From Haloprofundus halobius (GTDB taxonomy: Archaea > Halobacteriota > Halobacteria > Halobacteriales > Haloferacaceae): a stretch of DNA of 64,000 nt. Within the stretch, counting starts at the first letter, position 1. Each line of letters starts with the position of its first letter. Shown here piece by piece: positions 52,070 through 59,360 of this stretch. The notes under the pieces are model-generated. The model was given only the letters and a program-made list of their open reading frames with translations. It was not told the origin of the DNA and did not search any database. The stretch covers positions 1,240,001 through 1,304,000 of the forward strand of contig NZ_CP083666.1 in assembly GCF_020097835.1 (NCBI RefSeq). The letters run 5' to 3'. A program made the translations under genes and the position numbers.

Positions 52070-52672
52070 TTACACCTCCTGAAGCTGCGCCGCTTGGATT
52101 TCGACCGGTTCGATCGCTGCGTACTCGACAGCGCGTACGCCGAGCGTCTGAACACGCTCTCGGAGGTTTTCGTCGGTGAATCCGTTTTCGTCGAACGCGG
52201 TACGCGTCTGCGGAACTGCCGCCTGATACGGAAGGACCCAGGCGTTCAGCGATCGACAGACGTCGCGGAGGTGAGTGAGCGCCAGCGTGGGAAACGGCCC
52301 GCCCGAAGCGACGAGGAGCCCGACGGTTGTATCCTCAAACTCGTCGAATCCGCAGTAATCGAGCGCGTTCTTCAACACGCCCGAATACGACCCGTGGTAC
52401 AGGGGCGTTCCGAGGATGACCGCATCGGCCTCACGGACTGTCCGCCGCACCACGACGCCGTCTCCTTCCCCATCGACGTCGGGATCGAGCGGCGGAAGAT
52501 CTACCTCTGCGAGGTCGAGCAACTCGGTTGTGCCGCCAGCTGCTTCGACGCCGACTAGCGTCTCCTGGAGCGCTCGTCGGGTGCAACTCCCTTCGCGTCG
52601 GCTCCCGCATACTGCGACGACGTGTGGCCGTGCCCCTTTCGATGATCGACCGGCGCGTCCGAGAGAGCTCAT
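52070..52672 (-). CDS. NADPH-dependent FMN reductase family flavoprotein
   Basis: 200-residue flavodoxin-like reductase. Seen: VVAVCGSRREGSCTRRALQE near residues 18-37 (FMN phosphate loop), VILGTPLYHGSYSGVLKNAL near 85-104 and LLVASGGPFPTLALTHLRDV near 119-138. It reduces FMN, quinones or metals with NAD(P)H. Its ATG overlaps the stop of the upstream DUF6069-like gene by four bases, so the pair is translated together. Partner of the divergent HxlR regulator by position; HxlR regulators commonly control such reductases. Confidence 0.85.
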   Translation of the reverse strand: MSSLGRAGRSSKGARPHVVAVCGSRREGSCTRRALQETLVGVEAAGGTTELLDLAEVDLPPLDPDVDGEGDGVVVRRTVREADAVILGTPLYHGSYSGVLKNALDYCGFDEFEDTTVGLLVASGGPFPTLALTHLRDVCRSLNAWVLPYQAAVPQTRTAFDENGFTDENLRERVQTLGVRAVEYAAIEPVEIQAAQLQEV

Positions 52673-53127
52673 CGGGGTTCGCCCTCCGGGTGCGTTGCTC
52701 GGGTCAGGACACCGACGAAGGTGACTGCGGCGGCCACGTGCATCACCCCGAGGATAGCGAAGATCCTCGGCGGAGCGCCGGCCAGGTCGGGCGCGAGGAA
52801 CATCGCAAAGGAGAGCATCAAGATCACCCCTGCGATAATGGTGAACGTCCGGTTCGGTCGGGCCGAGTATCGCGTGACCACTCCGTACGCGAGAGTCGCC
52901 CCGATAGCGGCAACGGCCGAATTAACGACGACCGGCCCCACCGCGAGTGGTCCGAACGGGCCCCCAACGAACTCGGACGGGAATTCGACGAGCGCTAGCC
53001 CGATGAACAGGACGAGGACGTTCACGATGCTCACGGCGAGCAGCGCTAAGAGGCCGTATTTTGCGAGTCGGGACGTGCCGACGGAACTGTTCGATTCTGA
53101 TTCATTCATAGCGATCGTGGATGCCAT
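52669..53127 (-). CDS. Four-helix membrane protein, DUF6069-like
   Basis: 152 residues from the ATG at 53127; an ATG at 53109 is possible. Helices: YGLLALLAVSIVNVLVLFIG, VGPVVVNSAVAAIGATLAYG, TIIAGVILMLSFAMFLAP and RIFAILGVMHVAAAVTFVGV. The layout is that of DUF6069 proteins. A TATA element at 53151-53158 favours 53127 as a leaderless start. It is the first gene of the operon with the flavin reductase. Function unknown. Confidence 0.75.
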   Translation of the reverse strand: MASTIAMNESESNSSVGTSRLAKYGLLALLAVSIVNVLVLFIGLALVEFPSEFVGGPFGPLAVGPVVVNSAVAAIGATLAYGVVTRYSARPNRTFTIIAGVILMLSFAMFLAPDLAGAPPRIFAILGVMHVAAAVTFVGVLTRATHPEGEPR

Positions 53128-53150
53128 ACCCAATAGTACAGTATCTGTAG

Positions 53151-53158
53151 TAATATAC
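53151..53158 (-). promoter_or_regulatory. TATA box of the DUF6069-like/reductase operon
   Basis: The minus strand reads GTATATTA, centred about 27 bases before the ATG at 53127. Confidence 0.55.
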
Positions 53159-53170
53159 TATCAGGTTAGA

Positions 53171-53236
53171 AGTTATGGAGTAACTCACCTGTTGCGTAGC
53201 TACTTCCAACCTTTGAAGAAACAAGTTATGTGACTT
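53171..53236. promoter_or_regulatory. Two related dyads between the HxlR gene and its divergent operon
   Basis: AGTTATGGAGTAACT (53171-53185, arms AGTTA/TAACT) and AAGTTATGTGACTT (53223-53236, arms AAGT/ACTT) share AGTTATG. A wider inverted repeat AGGTTAGAAGT..ACTTCCAACCT spans 53163-53213. They sit next to the two divergent promoters, as expected for HxlR operators. Confidence 0.55.
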
Positions 53237-53255
53237 CAGAAGGAATAGTCAGGCC

Positions 53256-53702
53256 ATGGTCGAACCACCGCAAGCCGAAGAATTTATGGAGGCGATTCTC
53301 TCCAACGAGACAGCGCGGCCGCCCGGGTCCGAACAGGCCAATAAAGACAATCGAACGATGTCCGAACTCCTCAACCTGCTGGGGAAGAAGCACACCATCG
53401 TGATCCTCCACCAGTTCGCAACTGGTGATGGGCCGTTGCGATTTAGCGACTTGGAGAAAGCCGTGGGTATCGCGCCGAATACGCTCTCGAATCGGCTCGA
53501 AGAACTCACAGCGGTCGGGTTGCTCACGCGGAAAGCGTACAACGAGATCCCGCCCCGCGTCGAGTACGACGCCACGGAGAAGGCAAGAGAGCTCGCACCG
53601 GTCTTCTGGTATCTCGGTGTCTGGACGGAGCGTCACGACCTCGAACCGAGAGCTACCGATGGCGAAGAAATAAGCGAACCTCAGAAGGGCGATCAGCAGT
53701 AA
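53256..53702 (+). CDS. HxlR-family transcription regulator
   Basis: 148-residue winged-helix regulator. The core reads SELLNLLGKKHTIVILHQFA, then PLRFSDLEKAVGIAPNTLSN and RLEELTAVGLLTRKAYNEIP, then RVEYDATEKARELAPVFWYL, the HxlR pattern. The ends are charged. HxlR proteins usually sense electrophiles or redox state and act as dimers. It diverges from the membrane/flavin reductase operon, with operator-like dyads between, so it probably controls both. Start ATG 53256. Confidence 0.87.
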   Translation: MVEPPQAEEFMEAILSNETARPPGSEQANKDNRTMSELLNLLGKKHTIVILHQFATGDGPLRFSDLEKAVGIAPNTLSNRLEELTAVGLLTRKAYNEIPPRVEYDATEKARELAPVFWYLGVWTERHDLEPRATDGEEISEPQKGDQQ

Positions 53703-53994
53703 CTCGCTGCGGTTCTTGATGTGTGATTTTCGGCTTCACTCCTCCAAGAACTTCCGGATTGACGCAGTTACTCGGTGTTGGGCCGGCGGGCTGTGTCATA
53801 GTTACTGACGATGAGGTCGCTATTTCACACGAGGAGTTCGAATGTCTGTGATTCTGAGAGACCCGAACTGTTGAATACAGAGGATAGATCCATCACCAGT
53901 AATCCGGTTACTCGCTCAGGTGGGATACACTGAGTCCGGAGCCAGTAACCGGTTTTAACTACCTAGAGATAGGGGATCCGGTTGGTGGCATCGT

Positions 53995-54804
53995 TTACGC
54001 TTTGAATGCGGTCGTTTGGAGATACTGATTCTCGACGATTGCGGTTCCATCAGTCGCGCGATTGTATCGACTCATGACGGTGTCGAGATCGTCTAAGAGG
54101 CTCTCTCGGTCGGCAGAATCGAGCTTCTCAAGTGCTCGGATCGTCGGGCCGAAGTACGTGCTGAACACCTCCACAGCATGGTCGATCGACCGATAGTACT
54201 GAAGTGCCGCTCGCTGGTTATTCTCGATCGATCGAACGCCGGGACCCAGTAGCTTCTCAACCCCCTCGTCTGTCCCCCAGCGAAGGGGTGACTGAACGCC
54301 AGGCGGTGGCGGCATGTACTTGGCATGCGTAGCAAACCAGTCGCCGCTCCATCCCTCGGGGATCGGCCCCGCCAGTCCGATCTTTCCCCCCGGTTTACAC
54401 ACCCGAAGCAACTCGCGTGCCGCCTGCACCTGATCGGGCGCGAACTGCACCCCGTATACGGAGAGAACCGCGTCGAAGCTATCGTCAGGAAACGGCATAT
54501 CCTGGGCATCGCCGACGCAGAAATCGATTGCTTGTCCATTGGCCTGTGCACGTGCCGTAGCACGGTTGATCAAGCCGGGGACGTAGTCGATACCTGTGAC
54601 GTCACAGTACCGTCGCTCCGCGATTAGGGCCGCCGTCCCGCTGCCACAGGCCACATCCAGCACCCGCTGCCCGGGGTGTGGATCGACCGCCTCGACGAGC
54701 GCCTCTGCCATGACCACGTTTTGGCGGGCGATCTCGTTGAAATCGCCAGTTGCCCACGTCTCCTTCTGGTTCTCCGTAATGCCAGTATAGTCTGTTTTGC
54801 TCAT
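53995..54804 (-). CDS. SAM-dependent methyltransferase
   Basis: 269 residues, class I methyltransferase of the UbiE/Methyltransf_11 type. Seen: GQRVLDVACGSGTAALIAER near residues 49-68 (SAM motif I), DVTGIDYVPGLINRATARAQ near 71-90, CVGDAQDMPFPDDSFDAVLS near 97-116 (motif II/III), and RELLRVCKPGGKIGLAGPIP near 129-148. ATG 54804 starts at MSKTDYTGITENQKETWATG; a long open frame upstream is not coding. The substrate is probably a small molecule, unknown. Confidence 0.86.
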   Translation of the reverse strand: MSKTDYTGITENQKETWATGDFNEIARQNVVMAEALVEAVDPHPGQRVLDVACGSGTAALIAERRYCDVTGIDYVPGLINRATARAQANGQAIDFCVGDAQDMPFPDDSFDAVLSVYGVQFAPDQVQAARELLRVCKPGGKIGLAGPIPEGWSGDWFATHAKYMPPPPGVQSPLRWGTDEGVEKLLGPGVRSIENNQRAALQYYRSIDHAVEVFSTYFGPTIRALEKLDSADRESLLDDLDTVMSRYNRATDGTAIVENQYLQTTAFKA

Positions 54805-55031
54805 GTTTTCTTCCCGACTTTCACGAGCGAGCTCGATCGTACGTCGTGATCCACCCACTCGTTCCCGCGAGTCGCCCACGCTACCAGAAGAAAATGTGAG
54901 AAGAGATATATGTGCTACACGATACCAAATACCATAACAGTACCGGATAGAGCGACCGGTATGCCCATATTTGGTGAGGGTGCTTCCGACGCCAACAATA
55001 GACAATGAGAGATACGCGCCATCTTGTGCGA
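54805..55031. other. Intergenic segment upstream of the methyltransferase
   Basis: About 225 bases without a gene, part of a 650-base gap that continues into repeat D. It includes AT-rich stretches (AGAGATATATGTGC near 54903) and the nested inverted repeat listed separately. No coding frame supported. Confidence 0.4.
54924..54975. repeat. Nested inverted repeat
   Basis: Outer arms ACCAAATA and TATTTGGT are perfect complements, 36 bases apart; inside them TACCGG and CCGGTA pair around a nine-base loop. The whole could fold as a stem with side bulges. It lies about 120 bases upstream of the methyltransferase start and may be an operator, a small structured RNA or the remains of an element end. 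Confidence 0.55.
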
Positions 55032-55259
55032 GAATTCGGACGCCTCATGTCTGAAAGGTCGATTCGTTCGATATCGAACCGGAGCCTACAGCGCCCCTAC
55101 ATTTGACGTGCTATGATCGTCCGATAGCTCGGTGATTTTTGATCTAACGGACATGATTTTGCTTTCGTTCGATTGGTCATCAGCCCAGTAGACATCACCG
55201 GAGTTCGCGCCCAGCCAAACAGGTCGCAACCTTGAAAATCAATCGCAGATTGAGGTACG
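55032..55259. repeat. Cassette-end repeat D
   Basis: The left part from GAATTCGGACGCCTCATGTC (55032) matches repeat C and, more weakly, 61203. The core at 55085-55098 is CCTACAGCGCCCCT, two changes from the tRNA end. The right part matches B and C, with ATCTAACG..CGTTCGAT as the first dyad (one mismatch) and ATCAATCGCAGATTGA as the second. It is the most diverged of the three full copies. The next 196 bases to 55455 hold no gene. Confidence 0.7.
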
Positions 55260-55455
55260 TTCCTCTACGTGTATTTAATAAATGCATTTCGATCAAGAAT
55301 CGTTCCATCGCTGTCAGACGCCCCATGCTGAAAACAGAGGATGAGTTCGGCACAGATCACCATCTCTATCCGGAGTTGAATAGCTGAATCAGCCGTTACA
55401 GACTACGGCGTATCGAACGGACGCCGGAAATGAGAGTGTGACCAGTCGCCAGTCG

Positions 55456-56340
55456 TTAGTTCTCTTCACGGATGAATGCAATTGCCTCTTCGATGAAGCG
55501 GTCCGGCCCGGTGAGCATCGCCTCGTGTGCGTGCCCATCAAGGGTAACAATCCGGCTGTTCGGGAGCGCGTCGTTGACCGGGGCTGTAGCGTCTTTCAAG
55601 AGCGGAGGGCTCTCGCTGCCGGACAACAGCAACGTCGGCGTCGTCATGTCGGCGAACCGTGCTGCATCGAACTCGTACCCGCCGATCGCTGACAAGCTGC
55701 GGGGCCAGACGTGTGCCGCGTCCACGAGATCCTGCCAGTCCGGGGCTGAGCGTTGCGTCTCGATCTCCTCCTGCGTAGATTGGGCGATTTCTTGCAGGAA
55801 CAGGACAAGCACCTTCTCGTTTTCACCGTCGTCCAGCAGCCGATTCATTTTCGCGAGCACCGCATCGGAGTAGAGTTTGTGATCATCGAACGTGATCGGT
55901 GGTTCGTACAGGACGAGTTTGTGGAGGTTGTCGGTTCGCAGGGCCGCCTCCAGCGATAAGAGCGCTCCCGATGAGTGTCCAAGGAGCGTTACAGGGTCGT
56001 CGATACTCTCGACGACCGCAGCCACGTCTTCGAACTCCCGTTTCAAGTCGTACTCGTCGGCGTCACCGGAAGCGTACGCCTCCGGTTGGCCAGCCGAACT
56101 TCGCTCGGTGACGTCGCCGCTCTCACCGACACCACGGCAATCCATCGCATAGACCGTGAAGTGGCCCGCGAAGGTGGCACGAACGTCGGATAACTCCCAG
56201 AACCTGTGATCACAGACGCCTCCGTGGACGAGCACGAGCGGTGGCCCGCCCCCCGTCCGTTCGAAGGCAATCTCAGTCCCGTCTGCGGACGTGACTGTTT
56301 CCATGTTTCCACCCGTGTCTGGTGGTGTTGCTTCTGCCAT
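55456..56340 (-). CDS. Alpha/beta hydrolase
   Basis: 294 residues from the ATG at 56340; an ATG at 56304 right before the fold is possible. Seen: PPLVLVHGGVCDHRFWELSD near residue 32 (oxyanion His-Gly-Gly), AMDCRGVGESGD, nucleophile elbow VTLLGHSSGALLSLEAALR near 118-136, and the catalytic His in VTLDGHAHEAMLTGPDRF near 272. It is an esterase, lipase or haloperoxidase-like enzyme of the cytoplasm. A perfect 9-bp dyad lies just upstream, so its promoter is regulated. Confidence 0.85.
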   Translation of the reverse strand: MAEATPPDTGGNMETVTSADGTEIAFERTGGGPPLVLVHGGVCDHRFWELSDVRATFAGHFTVYAMDCRGVGESGDVTERSSAGQPEAYASGDADEYDLKREFEDVAAVVESIDDPVTLLGHSSGALLSLEAALRTDNLHKLVLYEPPITFDDHKLYSDAVLAKMNRLLDDGENEKVLVLFLQEIAQSTQEEIETQRSAPDWQDLVDAAHVWPRSLSAIGGYEFDAARFADMTTPTLLLSGSESPPLLKDATAPVNDALPNSRIVTLDGHAHEAMLTGPDRFIEEAIAFIREEN

Positions 56341-56359
56341 GGGTCGTTCACCCCCGTCG

Positions 56360-56382
56360 TCTATGTGACGCAATCACATAGA
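56360..56382. promoter_or_regulatory. Perfect 9-bp dyad at the hydrolase promoter
   Basis: TCTATGTGA, five-base spacer, TCACATAGA, 20-42 bases before the hydrolase ATG at 56340. The position suggests a repressor site overlapping the transcription start. Confidence 0.65.
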
Positions 56383-56625
56383 GCCATCTCGTGAAAAATC
56401 TCCACGGTCTGCACAGAAAGCACGACCCGTCTTGAGTCGAACAGTCCGTGAACGATCTGTGCGCTGTATGCAGCAAGGGCGTGTTATCAATTAGAGAAAG
56501 GCAACCACCGTTTCCTCCCTCGCCTGTATGCATCATACGAAATCTCTGACTGGAGACCGTTCAGGGTAGTCGTGGTGATGTAACGGGGCTGCTCGTCAAG
56601 CGTTTCCGTTTTCCTCGAAACCAGA

Positions 56626-57537
56626 TCACCGATTCAAATCTGACTTCGCGTCGAGTGGATTGGAATCCGCTCTGACCGATGCGTAGACGCGCTCGGCCCA
56701 CTCGCGCGCGATCGGATCGTCCGTATCGACGAACACCCGCATCAGCCCGGTGGTCTCGTCGTAGCCCCCGATTCCGACACGGTCGTCGAACAGCGCGAGG
56801 CCGTACGGCAGGCCTTCGCGCGTCCGGAGAGTCAAGTGTCCCCGATCTATCGCCTCGCGGGCGCGTTCGGGGTACGTCTCGAATAGTTTCTCGACGATGT
56901 GCGGCAGGTAGATGATTTCGGTGTCGGTTTCGTCGAACACTCGCTGGTGGAACTCACCGAGGACCAACGGAGCCATGTGCGTCGTATTGAACCCCCGGAA
57001 GGTGTCGGACTCGCGGACAAGCGCGATGAATCGCTCTATCGGCCTGTAGGGATTATCCGGTTCCGCGACGGTAATCGTCGCGTCCACGAACGGTTCGAGG
57101 ACGAAGTCCCGGTGATCATCACAGACCGCATCCAGAAGCGGCGTCATTCTGTGTGCGGTCCGGACGTTCGCCTCGAACCGGAGGACCTCTTCGGCGATGA
57201 CTGCGCCGCGCCAGGTCAACTGGAATCGGCCGTCGACCTTCTCGACGAAGTCCTGCTCGTCGAGCCACTGCGTGTAGCGGTGGCTCGTCGCCCGCGAGAC
57301 GCCGAGGCACGCTTCGATCTCCCGGCGATCGAGCGGTTCCTCCAGCAGGACTTCGAGGACGGGGCCGTGCCTGACGATGTCGCCGAGCAGGTTCGTATCG
57401 ACGCGGTCGCCTGCGGCGTCCAATCGCTGGCCGAGATAGCGACGGTTCCGTTCGTTTTCCAGAATCGCCTCCAGGACCGGCGAGCCTGGTGGCGGACGGC
57501 CATCGTCATCCAATCGGTCGTCTTGGTAGGAATCCAT
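56626..57537 (-). CDS. HTH regulator with FilR1-type ligand domain, cassette 3
   Basis: 303 residues from the ATG at 57537. The winged helix reads GPVLEVLLEEPLDRREIEAC, LGVSRATSHRYTQWLDEQDF and KVDGRFQLTWRGAVIAEEVL. The C-terminal domain (DNPYRPIERFIALVRESDTF, then LPYGLALFDDRVGIGGYDET and RVFVDTDDPIAREWAERVYA) is the FilR1-type ligand domain and closely parallels the protein at 39176-39985. A 13-base palindrome lies 27-39 bases upstream. It diverges from the BBE flavoenzyme operon, its likely target. Confidence 0.83.
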   Translation of the reverse strand: MDSYQDDRLDDDGRPPPGSPVLEAILENERNRRYLGQRLDAAGDRVDTNLLGDIVRHGPVLEVLLEEPLDRREIEACLGVSRATSHRYTQWLDEQDFVEKVDGRFQLTWRGAVIAEEVLRFEANVRTAHRMTPLLDAVCDDHRDFVLEPFVDATITVAEPDNPYRPIERFIALVRESDTFRGFNTTHMAPLVLGEFHQRVFDETDTEIIYLPHIVEKLFETYPERAREAIDRGHLTLRTREGLPYGLALFDDRVGIGGYDETTGLMRVFVDTDDPIAREWAERVYASVRADSNPLDAKSDLNR

Positions 57538-57563
57538 GTGACTCACTCGCTAGACAGAGGCTG

Positions 57564-57576
57564 TCACTAATAGTGA
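57564..57576. promoter_or_regulatory. 13-bp perfect palindrome between the regulator and the flavoenzyme operon
   Basis: TCACTAATAGTGA (arms TCACTA/TAGTGA around one A). It sits in the 149-base divergent promoter region, close to the regulator start, as expected for autoregulation. Confidence 0.65.
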
Positions 57577-57686
57577 TTCTATCCCGTACACGTTCCGAAA
57601 TTCGTCTCACGGTCTGAAACGGTCCTCTCGGCACCGAACCCTACTCGATGGGAGAGGCCAACACCCGCGCTGTCGTCCACATCTGT

Positions 57687-59120
57687 ATGGCACAACACGA
57701 CATCCCCGCAGAACAGATCGAACAGTTCGAAGCCGAATTCCACGGCGACCTGATTCGTTCCGACGGTGCCGACTACGACGACGCGCGCGCGGTGTGGAAC
57801 GGGAAGATCGACAAGCGTCCGGCCCTGATCGCCCGGTGTCGGGGCGTCGGCGACGTCGTCAGCGCGGTGAACTTCACCCGCGAACACGAACTGCTGTTAG
57901 CGGTTCGTGGTGGTGGTCATAACGTCGCCGGGACCGCCGTCTGCGACGACGGACTCGTTATCGACCTCTCGGAGATGCGGAGCGTACGGGTAGATCCCAA
58001 CACACGAACAGCGTGGGTTCAAGCCGGTGCCACGTGGGCAGACGTGGACCGCGAAACCCAGGCGTTCGGGCTGGCGACGCCAGGTGGGGTTGTCTCGGAG
58101 ACGGGCGTCGCGGGGCTCACTCTCGGTGGCGGCATCGGTCACCTTCGCTGTAAGTATGGCTTGACCTGTGACAACCTCGCGTCCGTAGACGTAGTCACGG
58201 CAGGCGGTGAGTACCTAACCGCCAGCGAGGACGAGAACGTGGAACTCTTCTGGGGGATTCGCGGCGGTGGCGGGAACTTCGGTATCGTCACCGGCTTCGA
58301 GTTCGATCTCCACCCAGTCGGCCCCGAGGTGGTGATGTGTTTGGTGTTCTACCCAGGAGACCGGATGGCCGAGTGTCTGCGAGCGTACCGCGAGTACGTC
58401 GCAGCTGCGCCCCCGGAGGTCAGCACGCTCACATTGTCGGGTGTGATGCCCGACGAGGAACGCTTTCCGGCGGACGCGGTGGACGAAACCAAGATCGCAA
58501 TCGCGGGTTGTTATGCGGGCTCGGTCGAGGACGGCGAGCGTGTACTGATGCCCCTGCGGGAGATCGCCGAACCGATCGCCGACTTCAGCGGGACGATGCC
58601 GTACGTGGAAGTACAGCAACTGTTCGACGAGGACTACCCCGACGGAATGCGCTACTACTGGAAGTCGCTGTACCTCGACGATCTGTCGGAGTCCGCCATT
58701 GATCGTATCACGTACTGGACCGATGTCGCTCCCTCCCCGCTTTCGACGGTCGATGTCTGGCAATTAGGAGGGGCTATCGCTCGGGTTGACGCCGAGGAGA
58801 GCGCGTTCGCGGGGCGGCACGCGCCCTTTCTGCTGGGCGTCGAAGCGAACTGGGAGCGCCCGGAGAACGACGACGCGAACGTCGAGTGGGTGCGCGACTG
58901 TCTCGACGATATGCGCCAGTTCTCTGACGGTTCGGTGTACCTGAACTTCCCCGGATTCCTCGAAGAGGGAGACGATATGATGCGAGCCACGTTTGGACCG
59001 ACGTACGAGCGATTGGTCGTACTGAAAGACGAGTACGACCCGACGAACCTGTTCGAGCTCAACCAGAACATCACGCCGTCCGGAAGTGCTCAAGCCGACG
59101 GCAGGGCATACCATGAGTGA
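57687..59120 (+). CDS. FAD-linked oxidoreductase of the berberine-bridge type
   Basis: 477 residues from the ATG at 57687, where similarity begins; an ATG at 57648 would add 13 residues. The PCMH-type FAD domain shows LLAVRGGGHNVAGTAVCDDG near residues 70-89 (with the His that usually bonds FAD), GLTLGGGIGHLRCKYGLTCD near 145-164 and WGIRGGGGNFGIVTGFEFD near 190-208. The BBE domain closes the chain (YLNFPGFLEEGDD, then LKDEYDPTNLFELNQNI). The Cys in LRCKYGL could give the second FAD bond, but this is not certain. It oxidises an alcohol, sugar or phenol with O2. It overlaps the next gene by eight bases. Confidence 0.85.
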   Translation: MAQHDIPAEQIEQFEAEFHGDLIRSDGADYDDARAVWNGKIDKRPALIARCRGVGDVVSAVNFTREHELLLAVRGGGHNVAGTAVCDDGLVIDLSEMRSVRVDPNTRTAWVQAGATWADVDRETQAFGLATPGGVVSETGVAGLTLGGGIGHLRCKYGLTCDNLASVDVVTAGGEYLTASEDENVELFWGIRGGGGNFGIVTGFEFDLHPVGPEVVMCLVFYPGDRMAECLRAYREYVAAAPPEVSTLTLSGVMPDEERFPADAVDETKIAIAGCYAGSVEDGERVLMPLREIAEPIADFSGTMPYVEVQQLFDEDYPDGMRYYWKSLYLDDLSESAIDRITYWTDVAPSPLSTVDVWQLGGAIARVDAEESAFAGRHAPFLLGVEANWERPENDDANVEWVRDCLDDMRQFSDGSVYLNFPGFLEEGDDMMRATFGPTYERLVVLKDEYDPTNLFELNQNITPSGSAQADGRAYHE

Positions 59121-59358
59121 TCGGGACGCTGAATTCCCGGCGGCCGAGTGGCGGGTATCGATAGCCAGGGTCGTACTGCTGAGTACAATGGTGGTCCCAC
59201 CGAGCGTCCTGGTGGTCGCTCCCGTATTCGGTGAGTCCGGACAGGCTGCTGCCACGGTCGGTTACGTTATGGCGGAAGCACTCGTGCTGTACGTCGGCTA
59301 CGGGACGCTGGCGCGGGTTGCTAGCCCGGCCGCCCGTGAAATCCTTTCGAGCACTTGA
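59113..59358 (+). CDS. Small membrane protein of the flavoenzyme operon
   Basis: 81 residues from the ATG at 59113, which overlaps the end of the BBE gene. Two membrane helices: RVVLLSTMVVPPSVLVVAPV and AATVGYVMAEALVLYVGYG. N and C termini are short and polar. The stop is two bases before the TauE gene, so the three genes form one transcript. No family recognised. Confidence 0.65.
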   Translation: MSDRDAEFPAAEWRVSIARVVLLSTMVVPPSVLVVAPVFGESGQAAATVGYVMAEALVLYVGYGTLARVASPAAREILSST

Positions 59359-59360
59359 TC

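Larger units (their letters stand above)
50784..55084. mobile_element. Cassette 2: inferred non-autonomous integrative element
   Basis: Bounded by repeats C and D. Contents on one strand: Asp-box propeller, flavin reductase and DUF6069-like membrane protein, with a divergent HxlR regulator and a SAM methyltransferase further on. No recombinase gene. As with cassette 1, the element call is inferred from the ends. Confidence 0.5.

Noticed and set aside
53896-53954. CCAGTAATCCGGTTACT and CCAGTAACCGGTT as a possible attachment site pair
   Set aside because: They are only about 35 bases apart, enclose nothing, and are not linked to the tRNA repeats.
54805-55005. N-terminal extension of the methyltransferase frame by 67 codons
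   Set aside because: The sequence is AT-rich and not protein-like, and the fold begins exactly at the ATG at 54804.
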